Source: Rhynchopus euleeides (lineage: Eukaryota; Euglenozoa; Diplonemea; Diplonemida; Diplonemidae). From it: a stretch of 64,000 bases of DNA. The stretch spans positions 1,364,001 through 1,428,000 of the forward strand of contig OY723286.1 in NCBI GenBank assembly GCA_963210315.1. The letters run 5' to 3'. Numbering within the stretch: position 1 is the first letter of the stretch; the number at the start of each line of letters is the position of its first letter. Below are positions 21,311 to 31,318 of this stretch, piece after piece. Below the pieces are notes generated by a model. That model saw nothing but the letters and a program-made list of their open reading frames with translations. It ran no database searches and was not told where the DNA came from. The position numbers and the translations under genes were made by a program.

Positions 21311-21625
21311 GTCTTCGAAGGCGAGTCCCCACACCGGTTGGTGCTGTTGCACATTCCAGGCGGAGATGGTCCTTCGCTTGGGACATGATGAGGGGCGCTT
21401 CGATGAACACCATCAAGCCCCCAGCATGCCGTTGGGTTTTCATACGCTGCGGCGCATGAAAACTCGGCCACAAGGCCGAACCCAAAAGCCCCAAAATCTG
21501 ACCCGGGAGGTAGGGCCGAGGGTAGGGCCATGCCACCCCTGGCGGCCCACCCTCCCAAAGAATTACAGAAAAAGGGAGGTGGGGCCGCGGCCCCCTGCCA
21601 GCCCTGGCACGGGATCACTGCTGGC
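21296..21625. repeat. Dispersed repeat, partner of 973-1259
   Basis: Directly follows the GC module. Contains the same ordered blocks as 973-1259, including GTTGGGTTTTC and CCAGCCCTGGCACGGGATCA. Confidence 0.65.
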
Positions 21626-21987
21626 GGGTAGTTCAGGATCGTGGCCCTCCTCGTTCCGATAGCCCCTCGGACATCCAAATGATTCACGTGCAGCAGCCCA
21701 TGCGCAGAGAACGGTGTGCCGTCTTGTACAGCAACTGTTGGACAACTGTTGAAATCGTTTTTCACCAAAAAAAATCTCTCTGCGGGCCAAGTCGAAGATT
21801 TTTCTGGGGACTTTTGGTGTCCCCAATTTTTCAAATTTCGAAAAATAAGCTCACTTTGCTAAACTGGACCCAACTCCCCACACTCTTTTTTTCCGACTTT
21901 TTCACGGGGTTTTTCCGGTTTTTTTTGGTTTTTTTGGCGGATGGAGCGAAGACCCCCAATGCATGAAATATACATGTAAAATACATG

Positions 21988-22355
21988 TACCTGGGACCCC
22001 CCGTGTATAAGTCCCCCCCCCTTACCCCCGTGTTTAAGTCCCCCCCTGGGGGTCTGGCAGGGGGGGGACTTAAACACAGGGGGACCTAAACACGGGGGTG
22101 GGCTGGTCTGGAGGGTCATCAGGTGGCCCCTAGGCCCTCCAGGTGCTGTCTGAGTCGAAAAGTGGGGTGCCAAAAGTCCATCCGGACCGGAATTACCCCC
22201 CTACGACAGCAGAGGAAGAGGTCTTCTTGGTCTCCACTGTGCCACCCCCGTGTTTAAGCCCCCCCTGTGTTTAGGTCCGCCCCCCCCGTGTTTAAGTCCC
22301 CCCCGGCCGAAAATCGCCTCCAGGGGGGGGACTTAAACACGGGGGGTCCCAGGTA
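21988..22355. mobile_element. MITE family A, copy 2
   Basis: TIRs TACCTGGGACCCCCCGTGT and reverse complement, TA at both ends, inserted into the AT palindrome element. It shares CAGGTGCTGTC, GTCGAAAAGTGGGGTGCC and CATCCGGACCGGAAT with copy 1 and has extra GTGTTTAAGTCCCCCC blocks. Confidence 0.8.
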
Positions 22356-22485
22356 TATCAAGTAAAGATACATGTATAATAGTTGACATGCAAGTATTAT
22401 ACATGTATAATACATGTATATACTTGTATACATGTATATACTTGTAGTTATACATGTAAAATTTACAAGATCCCACCGTGCCCCC

Positions 22486-23636
22486 TAGGGGGGGTCAAAT
22501 GGGGGTGACAAACACGATTTTTCAAAAAACCGGCGCAGAGGCCCCAAAGCCCCCGTAAACCCTCCAAACCCCCCCAGATCGGTCCGGAAACCCATCGAAC
22601 CCCACTTTTCCACCATTCCGGGCACCTCAGGTGCCCGAATTGGGGTACCTAAATTTTGTGCCACCGTTTGGTACCGTACAGTGCCACTGTGTGGGAGGTT
22701 GGAAAAGAAAATGCCCCAACACACCACATCTGAGGGTTGCAATGCATGTTGCTTGCCAACCACGTCATCCGGTGGGTGTCAGGCGCTATGTAGGTGGCAT
22801 TAGCCAGGTCTTCGATGTGTTCTGGCTTGTATATGTACCTCCCTGCCTGCGGCACAGGCACTGCCTTTGTCCCCCACACCAGCCACAGAGAGCGTATTGT
22901 ACTCGGTCCACGGTTGCTGATTCATTGTGATGCGTTGTATCCTCGAGTGAACGTCACACACTAGTGGCACCACCACCCGCCATCCGAGAGCTGTATTGAC
23001 TTTGCGCGCTTCCGTTGTATTCACCTCGCCACGCATATTGCACCGTTCAGTACCAGTGCTCTTGGGCCAGGCAAAGTAGACCGCAGCAACTACCAATTCT
23101 GGCACAATGGGTACCACGACAGCGCACTTCATGTGTTCCCGGAATGTACAGCTCGTGTTGCAACAGTCGTTGTCAACACATCCCGGTTGTGGAGCACTGC
23201 TGCACAGGAATCACACGACCATCTGGACTGTTCCGTACCTACAGGCAGCCTCCCGGTGCATGGTGGCAGGGAGGTATATATACAAGCCAGAACTCATCGA
23301 AGACCTGGCTAATGCCACCTACATAGCGCCTGACACCCACCGGATGACGTGGTTGGCAAGCAACATGCATTGCAACCCTCAGATGTGGTGTGTTGGGGCA
23401 TTTTCTTTTCCAACCTCCCACACAGTGGCACTGTACGGTACCAAACGGTGGCACAAAATTTAGGTACCCCAATTCGGGCACCTGAGGTGCCCGGAATGGT
23501 GGAAAAGTGGGGTTCGATGGGTTTCCGGACCGATCTGGGGGGGTTCGATGGGTTTACGGGGGCTTTGGGGCCTCTGCGCCGGTTTTTTGAAAAATCGTGT
23601 TTGTCCACGTAAAAGGGTGGCATTTGACCCCCCCTA
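22486..23636. mobile_element. Long-TIR foldback element B, copy 1
   Basis: The outer arms, about 365 bp each, are inverted copies of one another (left starts GGGGGGGTCAAATGGGGGTG; right ends in GGTGGCATTTGACC-type sequence and CCCCTA). The two arms differ only in the last 20-35 bp. The interior of about 420 bp is unique. Frames in the arms (for example the one ending TKRWHKI) are mirrored and not recognisable as transposase. TA flanks both ends. Copy 2 at 52382-53533 is in the opposite orientation. Confidence 0.8.
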
Positions 23637-23718
23637 ACCCCCCCCCCCCCCGACGTTCACGACCCCCCAGAAAATTACCCCAGCCCCTGTCCCCCCCCCC
23701 CCCTAGGGACCGTCTTAA

Positions 23719-24736
23719 CACGGTGGGATCTTGTAAATTTTACATGTATAACTACAAGTATATACATGTATTATACATGTATAATACTTGCATGTCAACT
23801 ATTATACATGTATAATACATGTATATGCCTGAAATATACATGTAAAATACATGTATATCAAGTAAAAATACAAGTATAATACTTGCATGTCAACTATTAT
23901 ACTTGTATTTTTACTTGATATACATGTATTTTACATGTATATTTCAGGCATTTACATGTATTTTACATGTATAATACTTGTCATGCAAGTATTATACATG
24001 TAAAATACTTGCATGCAAGTAAAATACATGTATTTTACTTGCATGCAAGTATTTTACTTGTCATGCAAGTATTATACATGTATTTTACTTGTCATGCAAG
24101 TATTTTACATGTATAATACTAGCATGACAAGTATTATACATGTAAAATACATGTAAATGCCTGAAATATACATGTAAAATACATGTATATCAAGTAAAAA
24201 TACAAGTATAATAGTTGACATGCAAGTATTATACTTGTATTTTTACTTGATATACATGTATTTTACATGTATATTTCAGGCATATACCGTATACGTAAAT
24301 ATTTTGGAACGTAAATATTATGGAACGTAATTATTATGGAACGTAAATATTATGGAACGCTGGTGGGTTGGCGTTCCAGATTTTTTTCGTTCCATAATAT
24401 TTACAGGGCTTTCTGCGACTCGGGGACTTGGACCAGGTGATCGGACGGCATACAGAGTCCCTGACGGGACCTACTCGTGCACTTTTCGTGCGATTCCTGA
24501 GGCAAACCATCCTCACCACCGAGTCCCCAACTGGCCCTGTAAATATTTTGGAACGTAAATATTATGGAACGGACCGGGCAAAAATGGGCCCGTTCCATAA
24601 TATTTACGTTCCATAATATTTACGTATACGGTACATGTATTATACATGTATAATAGTTGACATGCAAGTATTATACATGTATAATACATGTATATACTTG
24701 TAGTTATACATGTAAAATTTACAAGATCCCACCGTG
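23719..24736. mobile_element. AT-rich giant palindrome element, copy 2 (intact)
   Basis: Begins CACGGTGGGATCTTGTAAAT and ends with its reverse complement. Without the nested MITE (24285-24633) it is about 670 bp and nearly one palindrome, composed of TACATGTA, ATACTTGCATG, GTCATGCAAGTA and TTTCAGGCAT words. It could fold into a single hairpin with arms of about 330 bp. It has no coding capacity. Confidence 0.85.
24285..24633. mobile_element. Nested MITE, TIR TACCGTATACGTAAATATT
   Basis: Inverted ends of about 43 bp built from CGTAAATATTATGGAACG repeats, with TA at each end. The middle 150 bp is GC-richer and non-coding. It sits inside the second arm of the AT palindrome element. Confidence 0.85.
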
Positions 24737-25908
24737 AAGGTACCGAAATCCGTCAACTTTACGACATTTTTCGACATAGGCAATTTTCGACCAGAAACCC
24801 CCCAAAAATGCTGAAAAAGTGGCCAGACCACCCCAAAAACCGCCCCTGGGTGTGGGACACCCACTTTGGTGCCCCGGAACGCGGCTGAAACGCTGTGTTG
24901 AAAAAAGTGTCATGGTTTGGTACCGAACCCCTCCCCGGGCGAGTCTCCCGAGCACCCTGTCACCTGCGGCATCAACATCCCCCGTCATGTAACACGTTCT
25001 GCCGCCTCTGATGAGACATCTGAGTACTATCGGGCCAAAAAAAATGGTATTTCAGCGAGTGTTCTGTCAGGTTTCTGCCGACATCCTCAACAAAGACCGG
25101 GTGTGTCTGCGAATGCAAGGGCGTCGCTCGGGAGGCGTTGTTATGTGCCCTCCCTGAGGTGTCGGATGCATCGGGGACTTCATCAGGGGTAACGGCGACA
25201 GCGAAGTGGGTGTGGTGTATAACCTGTGTCACCCCGGCTCCACGGCACTGCAGTGACACTTCTCAGTGGCGATGATCCCCGTCCTCTGCACCATCACCCC
25301 CACTCACGAGCTCTTCATTACAGCACTGCAGAGCTAAAAGAGATGCCGGACGACGGTCAGAATGCTGGGGAACTCAGCCGCAGATGGAAAGGAGAGGCTG
25401 GAGACGGTGCGCGAGTGGATTTTGGGGCTGGCGTCTTTGGGAAATATGCCGGTGTGGGTTCCAAAGCCTTATTCGGTGTGCAAACCGACAGTCGCAGTGG
25501 TCGGTGTACGCTGCAGCAAGTGTTATCAGGAAATGCCGGCGAGAAGACGCTCCTTCCCAAGCTTGTCACACGCATTTGCTCCCAAATTGAACCGAAGGCA
25601 TCAGTGCCCACCCAAGACAAGAAAAGGCGGAATGTTGCGGGCAAGTTGGGCGGGACGGGCTCGGAAGGGTGGTTCAAATGAGGGGGCCCGAACCAAACCA
25701 TGACACTTTTTTGAGCATGGTCACGGATTGGCTCAGAAGTGGCCAAATACCCCCAAAAACCACCCAGACCGCCCCCAAATACTCGGGGTCGGGGTTTCAG
25801 GTTTACTGCCATTTTGTGCGTGTTCCTCGCCTATGTGAAAAATCCCGTAAAGTTCCCCCCTTAAGGTTTTCCCTACCCCCCCCCCCCCCCCCCTTCACAG
25901 CCCCAGCT
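24737..25908. other. Intergenic region upstream of the CAP gene
   Basis: No supported gene. A frame covering 25226-25681 has ordinary composition but no recognisable domain. The end is an 18-nt C run followed by CTTCACAG (AG 25899-25900), the clearest pyrimidine tract plus AG in the window, 8 nt before the next ATG. Confidence 0.5.
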
Positions 25909-28044
25909 ATGCAGCACGGCAGCGCGTGCCGCCCACGCCCATGGCGGATGGCGCTAGTCGGTGCGGCGGTAGCGGCGTGGTGCGGCAGCTTTGCGCAGGG
26001 CGCACCTGGTGTCGACCTTGAGCTGAGTGTGGAGGAGAAGCGGGCACTGCTGGATGCGCACAACGCAAAGCGAAGGTTGTGGGCGAAGGGCGGGCAGGGC
26101 ATAGGGCACCCTTTCGCTGCCGGGATCCAGGAGATGTTCTGGGACCCCGGTCTGGAGGCGATGGCGAAGAAGCGGGCGGCCAACTGCTACTACGGGCACT
26201 TCGGTGGATCGGGTGGGATCAATGCAGACTACGAGGAGATAAAGGACAAGGTGTCGTACGGATGGACAACGCCTCTGACCGCAGGGGAAAATGTCGCGCT
26301 TTTTAAGAACAACGAGGACCTGTTCACGGAGTCAAAGGACAGATCGAAGTATGTGGCAAGCGCTGTGGACAATTGGGCGGCTGAGGGGGACCTGTTCGAC
26401 TGGGGTCGGAAGACCTGCTATGCGGCTACATGCGGGCACTGGAGCCAGGTGCTTAGCAGCAAGACGCGGTACATCGGCTGCGCGGCAGCTGCCTGCCCGG
26501 ACGGGATCGTGGGAGCATCTGGCGAGTGGAAGTCGGGGGTGGTGGTGCAGTGCAACTACTGGCCTCCGATGGACGCGGGCTACCCGTATGAGGACGGGAT
26601 TAATGCATACTATGCCTCCGTCTGCGCCGGGTGTAGCTACTATGGCCCTTATGACGCGTACATCTGCGACGATCACCTGTGCTCGGGGGGGATCAACCCG
26701 GTGTACCACCTGAGCAACACGTACAACGAGACCGTGGCGCAGTGCCACGACGGGCTGGGGCGCCCACTGCGGGTCTGCACGGCAGAGGGGAACAGTTACA
26801 CCCCAGTCCCGGCCCCGACTGAAGTGCCCAGCACAGCTACACCTGCACCTCTGACGCACACACCCGCGGACGCGGCGCACACAGAGTGCCCAGACGCGGT
26901 GCGGGTTGCGTCATTCCACTCTGCCGACACGTTTGACCAGAACGCGCCGCTGACGTTCGGCGGGAACTTCCTTGCGACGGGCACTGCTTCTGTCCGACTG
27001 ACCACCCGCGATGCGCCTATGTTTAACTTTGGGAACGGGGCTGAGAAGGACAACGTGGTTGTCCATCAGTACCAGCTGACCGGCCACCTGGCGCTGTCCG
27101 TACTTGTGGGCACCCGTTGGCAGACCATCACCTGCCCCAGACATGTACCTCTGAGTGGGAGCTTTACCTTCGAGGCGTCTGTGATCGACGGACATGGGGC
27201 GCTGTATGTGAACGGTAAATTGTGCGCAGAGGGGCCCATCGCTGCACCGCGTCTCGTGCAGCGGAATATCAACCTCATCGGGAAGGCCCACCCGAACAAA
27301 TACTACAAGGGCACCGACGGCAAGCTCGACGGCGAGGTGAGCTCGTTTCAGCTGCACATGTGCGGGCCTCACAACGCAGTCCCCTCGGCGACTCCGCTGC
27401 CGGACGCTGTCCCGACTGCAGTGCCGAGCACAGCTACACCTGCACCCCCTACGACTGCAGTGCCCAACACAGCGACACCTGCACCCCCGACGACCGCAGC
27501 GCCCAGCACGGCTACGCCTGTACCTCCGCCTGTTGCGACCCCCCCCGCACCCGTCGACCCGGCGCACACTGAGTGCCCACAGGCGGTGCGGGTTGTGTCA
27601 TTCCAGTCTGCCGGCACGTTTGACCAGAACGCGCCGCTGACGTTCGGCGGGAACTTCCGTGTGACGGCCCGTGTTCTGATCAACACGTACGGCAAATATG
27701 CGCGTGTGTTTGACTTTGGGAACGGGGATCCGCAGGACAACGTGCTTGTCACACAGCACGGGTGGAGCGGCAAGCTGTCGCTGTTCGTGTTTGTGGGCAC
27801 CCGTTCGCATTCCATCACATGCGACAGGCAGGCACCTCTGGGGCGCACCTTTGCCTTCGAGGCGTCTGTGCTCAACGGAAAGGCGGCGATGTATGTGGAC
27901 GGTGCTCTGTGTGCACAGGGGCCCGTCGCTGCACCGCCTGCCGTGCAGCGGAACGGCAACCTCATCGGGCTGAGCCACTGGTCACATGACAGCCCGCTGG
28001 ACGGCGAGGTGACCTCGTTTGAGCTGGACACGTGTGGGGCGTGA
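25909..28044 (+). CDS. Secreted CAP-domain protein with two concanavalin-like domains
   Basis: 711 aa from ATG 25909. Signal peptide about 1-32 (ALVGAAVAAWCGSFAQGAPG). CAP/SCP domain about 40-235: LLDAHNAKR near 51, GENVALF, DNWAAEGDLFDWG, CAP1 signature CGHWSQVLSSKTRYIGCA from about 175, and CAP2-like VVVQCNYWPP. A Cys-rich extension follows, then a Thr/Pro/Ala mucin-like linker, jelly-roll domain 1 (about 325-485), a longer TPAP linker (about 490-545) and jelly-roll domain 2 (about 550-711). The two jelly-roll domains are an internal duplication: both contain FDQNAPLTFGGNF, FGNG and NLIG, with LDGEV near the end. They resemble LamG-like concanavalin A folds. CAP proteins bind sterols or act in extracellular signalling. 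The architecture suggests a secreted adhesin or glycan-binding protein. Confidence 0.85.
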   Translation: MQHGSACRPRPWRMALVGAAVAAWCGSFAQGAPGVDLELSVEEKRALLDAHNAKRRLWAKGGQGIGHPFAAGIQEMFWDPGLEAMAKKRAANCYYGHFGGSGGINADYEEIKDKVSYGWTTPLTAGENVALFKNNEDLFTESKDRSKYVASAVDNWAAEGDLFDWGRKTCYAATCGHWSQVLSSKTRYIGCAAAACPDGIVGASGEWKSGVVVQCNYWPPMDAGYPYEDGINAYYASVCAGCSYYGPYDAYICDDHLCSGGINPVYHLSNTYNETVAQCHDGLGRPLRVCTAEGNSYTPVPAPTEVPSTATPAPLTHTPADAAHTECPDAVRVASFHSADTFDQNAPLTFGGNFLATGTASVRLTTRDAPMFNFGNGAEKDNVVVHQYQLTGHLALSVLVGTRWQTITCPRHVPLSGSFTFEASVIDGHGALYVNGKLCAEGPIAAPRLVQRNINLIGKAHPNKYYKGTDGKLDGEVSSFQLHMCGPHNAVPSATPLPDAVPTAVPSTATPAPPTTAVPNTATPAPPTTAAPSTATPVPPPVATPPAPVDPAHTECPQAVRVVSFQSAGTFDQNAPLTFGGNFRVTARVLINTYGKYARVFDFGNGDPQDNVLVTQHGWSGKLSLFVFVGTRSHSITCDRQAPLGRTFAFEASVLNGKAAMYVDGALCAQGPVAAPPAVQRNGNLIGLSHWSHDSPLDGEVTSFELDTCGA

Positions 28045-28306
28045 GGCAGCAGATCATCCCAGTTGTGTGCACTGGGAACGGGGACGGCGACGGGAACGGG
28101 AACGGAACCAGGCTCTGCTGCTGCTGTGCGTGCCTGGAGTGTCCTGCTTCGCTCGAATACACCTCGAGGTCTGGGCAGAGACCCAGGGCAGCACGTGCGG
28201 CGTGCGGCGTGCGGCAGGGCACGGCTGAATCTCATGCTTTACGGGATGGGGGTGGAGACGGGTGGGGTCACACACACTCTCTCAATTATTTCTCCCTCTC
28301 CCCCCT

Positions 28307-28338
28307 CCCCTTTACCCTTTACCCTTTACCCTTTACCC
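28307..28338. repeat. CCCTTTA heptamer microsatellite
   Basis: Four and a half copies of CCCTTTA. The reverse complement is TAAAGGG, which is not a standard telomere unit. Confidence 0.9.
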
Positions 28339-28896
28339 GACTTGCTTCTCTACGGTACCCTGGTCCCACACCTGTTGTTGCGGCTGTACCGGGATATCAT
28401 TTTCTTTTTTGCATCCCACAGGCAGTCTGTTCTGTTCGCTACGGCGGCGCCTCACCACCACATCGGTTCGAGTGCTCCTGCCCCTGTTCTGTTCTGCCTG
28501 CGGCGATCCATACGGCCATATGGCCATGCTTATATATTTTATATTTGTCCTTGTGGCACAGGTGTGCCCTGAGCCCTCTCGCGCTCCGCCTGCCTCTCAG
28601 CAGCGCTGTTGTGCCCTTTGCTACATCCATCCCAGCGTACCGCAGCAGCCACACATCATGTGCGGGCGGGCCGTGGCTGATGACACACCTGACACCTCCG
28701 CTTTTTGTTCTTCCCCCTGGCCCCTGGCGGCAGAGAGAGAATAGCCTCACATATGGGCGGGGGGGGGCTATTTCATAACTCCGCCCTGGGCCGTCAAAGC
28801 GCGCCTCTGTCGGCATGCCTTGAAACCATACGACTGCGGTGGGTACCGGGCCTGCCCTCTGCCCTCCTGCGGCGTGCGGCGTTTGTTTCCTTGCTT

Positions 28897-29054
28897 CCTG
28901 GGCTGGGGGCGGCGGAAGGGGTTCAAATACAAGGCCTACAGCTTGTGTTCAACTTTTTGGGGTTTTGGGTGCAGAAAGTACCCGCAAAGCCCAAAAATTT
29001 GAATAGAATCCGTGCGCCTTATATTTCAACCCCCCGTCCCCCGCCCCGCCCAGG
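28897..29054. mobile_element. Small inverted-repeat element (MITE-like)
   Basis: Imperfect terminal inverted repeats: CCTGGGCTGGGGGCGG...TTCAAATACAAGGC on the left, and on the right the reverse complement of CCTGGGCGGGGCGGGGG...TTGAAATATAAGGC. About 158 bp, no target duplication seen. Confidence 0.5.
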
Positions 29055-29603
29055 AATGCAAAAAAAAATAATTTTGTAAGAAAGCCTCTCAGCAGGGCTG
29101 TGCCCCCGTCACAGCAGCTGGGAACCACTTGACGGATTGAAGGGTATATCCTTGTATATCCATGCCGCCGGGGCCAGCCACGCGGCGTCCCGCCAGGCTG
29201 GCCCCACGGCGCGGGCCTTGGCTGGCACCGCCCCCTGCCCCTGCCACCGCCACACCCCTCCTTTTTCTTGTGTGGGGAAGGCGTCAAAACACAAACACAA
29301 GAAGAAGAAAACGGAAGCAACCGGATCACCGGGATCAACGGAGAGAGCAGATGAAATGCCGCAGCGCATCCACTACACTGCCCCGTTCGTCACGCACGCC
29401 CCGAACCCCCTGCCGCAGATGAAGCTCTTCTTTGCAACGGCGGTTTGCGTTGAGTTCGGTTGTGAGTTGAGTGAAACCGCCTTGCAAGTCGTGGCCTCAT
29501 TCACGTGTCGTCAGAATGAACGCTTGGGTTGGACTCACCAATCATCAACGCACCCGTCGACACAGTTCCCCACACCGTACCCACAACACAACACAAACCA
29601 ACG

Positions 29604-30323
29604 ATGGGGAAGTCTGTCCTGCTTGTGGTGTCGCAGCACACGGAGATGCCGGCCACGGCCGCGCAGAAGAAGGAGGGAGTGGTGCCGACGGCGACCGGGT
29701 GGTACCTGCCGGAGGTGGCGCACCCCTACGCCGTGTTCAAGGCTGCTGGGTACGACGTGGTGTTTGTCAGCCCGAAGGGTGGGGATGCGGGGTGCGACGT
29801 GTCGAGCCTCGAGGCCTTCGCTGGGGACGCGGAGTCGCAGAAGTTCAAGGAGCAGCACATGAAGGGGGGGAAGTCCCTGGCCACCGTGTCGCTCGCAGAG
29901 CTGCCGAAGCCTGCCGCACAGTACGACGCCATCTTCTACGCGGGCGGGCACGGGGTGATGTCGGACTTCCCCGACTGTGAGGCGCAGAACAAGGCGGCAA
30001 CTGCGATCTACGAGAAGGGAGGTGTTGTGGCCGCCGTGTGCCACGGCCCTGCTGCGCTCGTCAACGTGAAGCTGTCGTCCGGGGAGTACCTGGTTGCCGG
30101 GAAGTTTGTGGGCGGGTTCACCAACACCGAGGAGGACGCTGTGGCGAAGTCGGAGGTGATGCCCTTCATGCTGGAGACGACGCTGAAGGAGCGCGGGGCG
30201 AAGTTTGTCTCCGTGAAGGACTGGGGTGAGCTGTCCGTTGTGGACGAGCGTCTGGTGACGGGGCAGAACCCCGGGTCTGCGACTGCCACCGCCAAGGACG
30301 TTGTATCGGTGCTCAGCAAGTGA
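29604..30323 (+). CDS. DJ-1/PfpI superfamily, Hsp31-like glyoxalase III, copy 2
   Basis: 239 aa with the same catalytic features as copy 1 (FYAGGHG, AAVCHGPAALV). Differences from copy 1 are few: Glu88 to Gly, Trp120 to Ser next to the GGHG loop, Ser to Gly in the VSGFTN block, and Glu to Ala in DAVEKSE. Codons are otherwise almost identical, so the duplication is young or homogenised by gene conversion. The CACAG candidate acceptor lies 38 nt upstream, as in copy 1. The Trp-to-Ser change near the active site could alter substrate access; that is inference. Confidence 0.92.
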   Translation: MGKSVLLVVSQHTEMPATAAQKKEGVVPTATGWYLPEVAHPYAVFKAAGYDVVFVSPKGGDAGCDVSSLEAFAGDAESQKFKEQHMKGGKSLATVSLAELPKPAAQYDAIFYAGGHGVMSDFPDCEAQNKAATAIYEKGGVVAAVCHGPAALVNVKLSSGEYLVAGKFVGGFTNTEEDAVAKSEVMPFMLETTLKERGAKFVSVKDWGELSVVDERLVTGQNPGSATATAKDVVSVLSK

Positions 30324-30952
30324 TGATGTGTCAGCCTGTGTGATTCGATACAAACACGCCATGGCTCGACGTGGTGTGACCAACTAACTTTCTTGTAATA
30401 TTTTGTCCAACACCCACCACCGCGTGTGGGTGTCTCTAGCTCGGGTGCACGCTGTCATGAACCACCTTCCCCTGTTCATGACGCACGTGCAGGGTTTGTT
30501 CCCCTTCCTTGTCCTTCTTCTCTTCTTTCATTCTTTTCGACATCTGCAGGCGCTTGCCAGTCAAGGCGCCTGCCAGCCGGACGCTGTGTGTTCTTCTCTT
30601 CTCCTCTCTTCGGCATCTGCAATAGCACCAGCCTGCTGCTGCTGTTCGTATTTGCCCTCCGGATGGCCAGGCCAGCCAGCCGGACGCTGTGTGGTGTGAG
30701 TGCGTATTCTTTGCATCGGACTCATGGTCCGACCCGCGGGATCTGCTGCAACCATCGGTGACAGCGACAGTGAGCCTCTTTCGACCCCGCCCACAGCATC
30801 CCCCAACCTTGTGATCATACGTATGACTGTGATCCATACCCCGTGCCTTGTTGTTGACCACGTCCAAGACCAAGACCCCCTCCGCAGGTGCCATATCCAT
30901 CACACAAAGGTGAGGTGATTCCTTGTTTTGAAGAAGGAGAACACAGACAAGA
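30324..30952. repeat. 3' flank of Hsp31 copy 2, shared with 8545-8930
   Basis: No gene. It carries the duplicated 3' region described for copy 1, then diverges. A phrase at 30847-30893 (GACCACGTCCAAGACCAAGA ... GCAGGTG) recurs at 32890-32930. Confidence 0.75.
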
Positions 30953-31318
30953 ATGACAATGTGTCGGCAGGGAGCCACCCTGGGCTGGCTTGTGGCTGTG
31001 GCAGCTCTGTGCGTGCGTGGGGCAGAGGTGCAGCACGGCGAGGCAGCAGGTGCGCTGGGTGAGAAGAAGGGGGACGCGGTGCTACCAGGTGTCGGGGCGC
31101 CCCGCGCAGTGCCGCTCCTCCTGCACCAGCTGGTCCTGCCGTCTGATCGGGGCAGCGCACCGGCACCCCGCCCCGCACCCGCACCGCGTCCCCAGCCGCG
31201 CCCCTCGCGGTGCTGGCGCCGGATCTCGAGGTGGGGCTCGTGCACCAGGAACGAGGGCTGCTGCTCCTGGGGGCTGAGGTGTGTGGGCAGCCGGTCGCGC
31301 AAGTGGTGCCAGTAGAAC
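30953..31318 (+). CDS. Small secreted protein with knottin-like Cys framework
   Basis: 120 aa, ATG 30953 after ACACAGACAAGA. A hydrophobic N-terminus (ATLGWLVAVAALCVRG) looks like a signal peptide. A middle Ala-Pro-Arg-rich linker is followed by a C-terminal 35-residue module with six Cys in the order C-x8-C-x5-CC-x4-C-x8-C, containing GCCSWGLRC and ending KWCQ. The C-C-CC-C-C order with CC-x-GLxC and a terminal KWC is that of inhibitor cystine-knot peptides, which occur in many eukaryotes as protease inhibitors, antimicrobial peptides and channel ligands. No activity can be inferred. It could be a chance frame in GC-rich DNA, but signal peptide, linker and Cys pattern together argue for a gene. 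Confidence 0.5.

Larger units (their letters stand above)
18551..21957. mobile_element. 3.4-kb nested element, TIR GGGGGTCTTCGCTCC
   Basis: The 15-bp TIR at 18551-18565 is repeated inverted at 21943-21957. The host word ATGTAAATGC (intact at 24153) is split with a 3-bp AAT duplication. Inside are the 400-bp satellite (to 20121), a unique-looking 0.9-kb segment with short frames of unknown value, and the GC hairpin module with its companion repeat (21222-21625). No transposase is recognised. Confidence 0.7.
15157..22480. mobile_element. AT-rich giant palindrome element, copy 1, carrying nested elements
   Basis: It is bounded by CACGGTGGGATCTTGTAAAT at 15157 and its reverse complement ending at 22480. 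The element's own DNA survives as AT-rich blocks (15157-15190, 17329-17605, 18390-18550, 21958-21987, 22356-22480) that align in order with intact copy 2 (23719-24736). Between them sit at least four inserts: 15191-17328, about 17606-18390, 18551-21957 and 21988-22355. Comparison with copy 2 shows the uninterrupted host sequence at three of the junctions, which makes the nesting secure. Confidence 0.85.
28045..29603. other. Intergenic region with small repeats and duplicated Hsp31 leader
   Basis: No supported gene. It holds a GGGAACGGGAACGG-type microrepeat just after the CAP stop, the heptamer array at 28307-28338, a MITE-like inverted repeat at 28897-29054, and the Hsp31 upstream spacer (29312-29455). 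Confidence 0.5.

Noticed and set aside
22486..23636. Mirrored frames ending TKRWHKI as a transposase gene
   Set aside because: They lie in the inverted arms, are short, and show no catalytic motif.
28307..28338. CCCTTTA heptamers as telomeric sequence
   Set aside because: The complement is TAAAGGG, not TTTAGGG or TTAGGG, and the run is only 32 bp.
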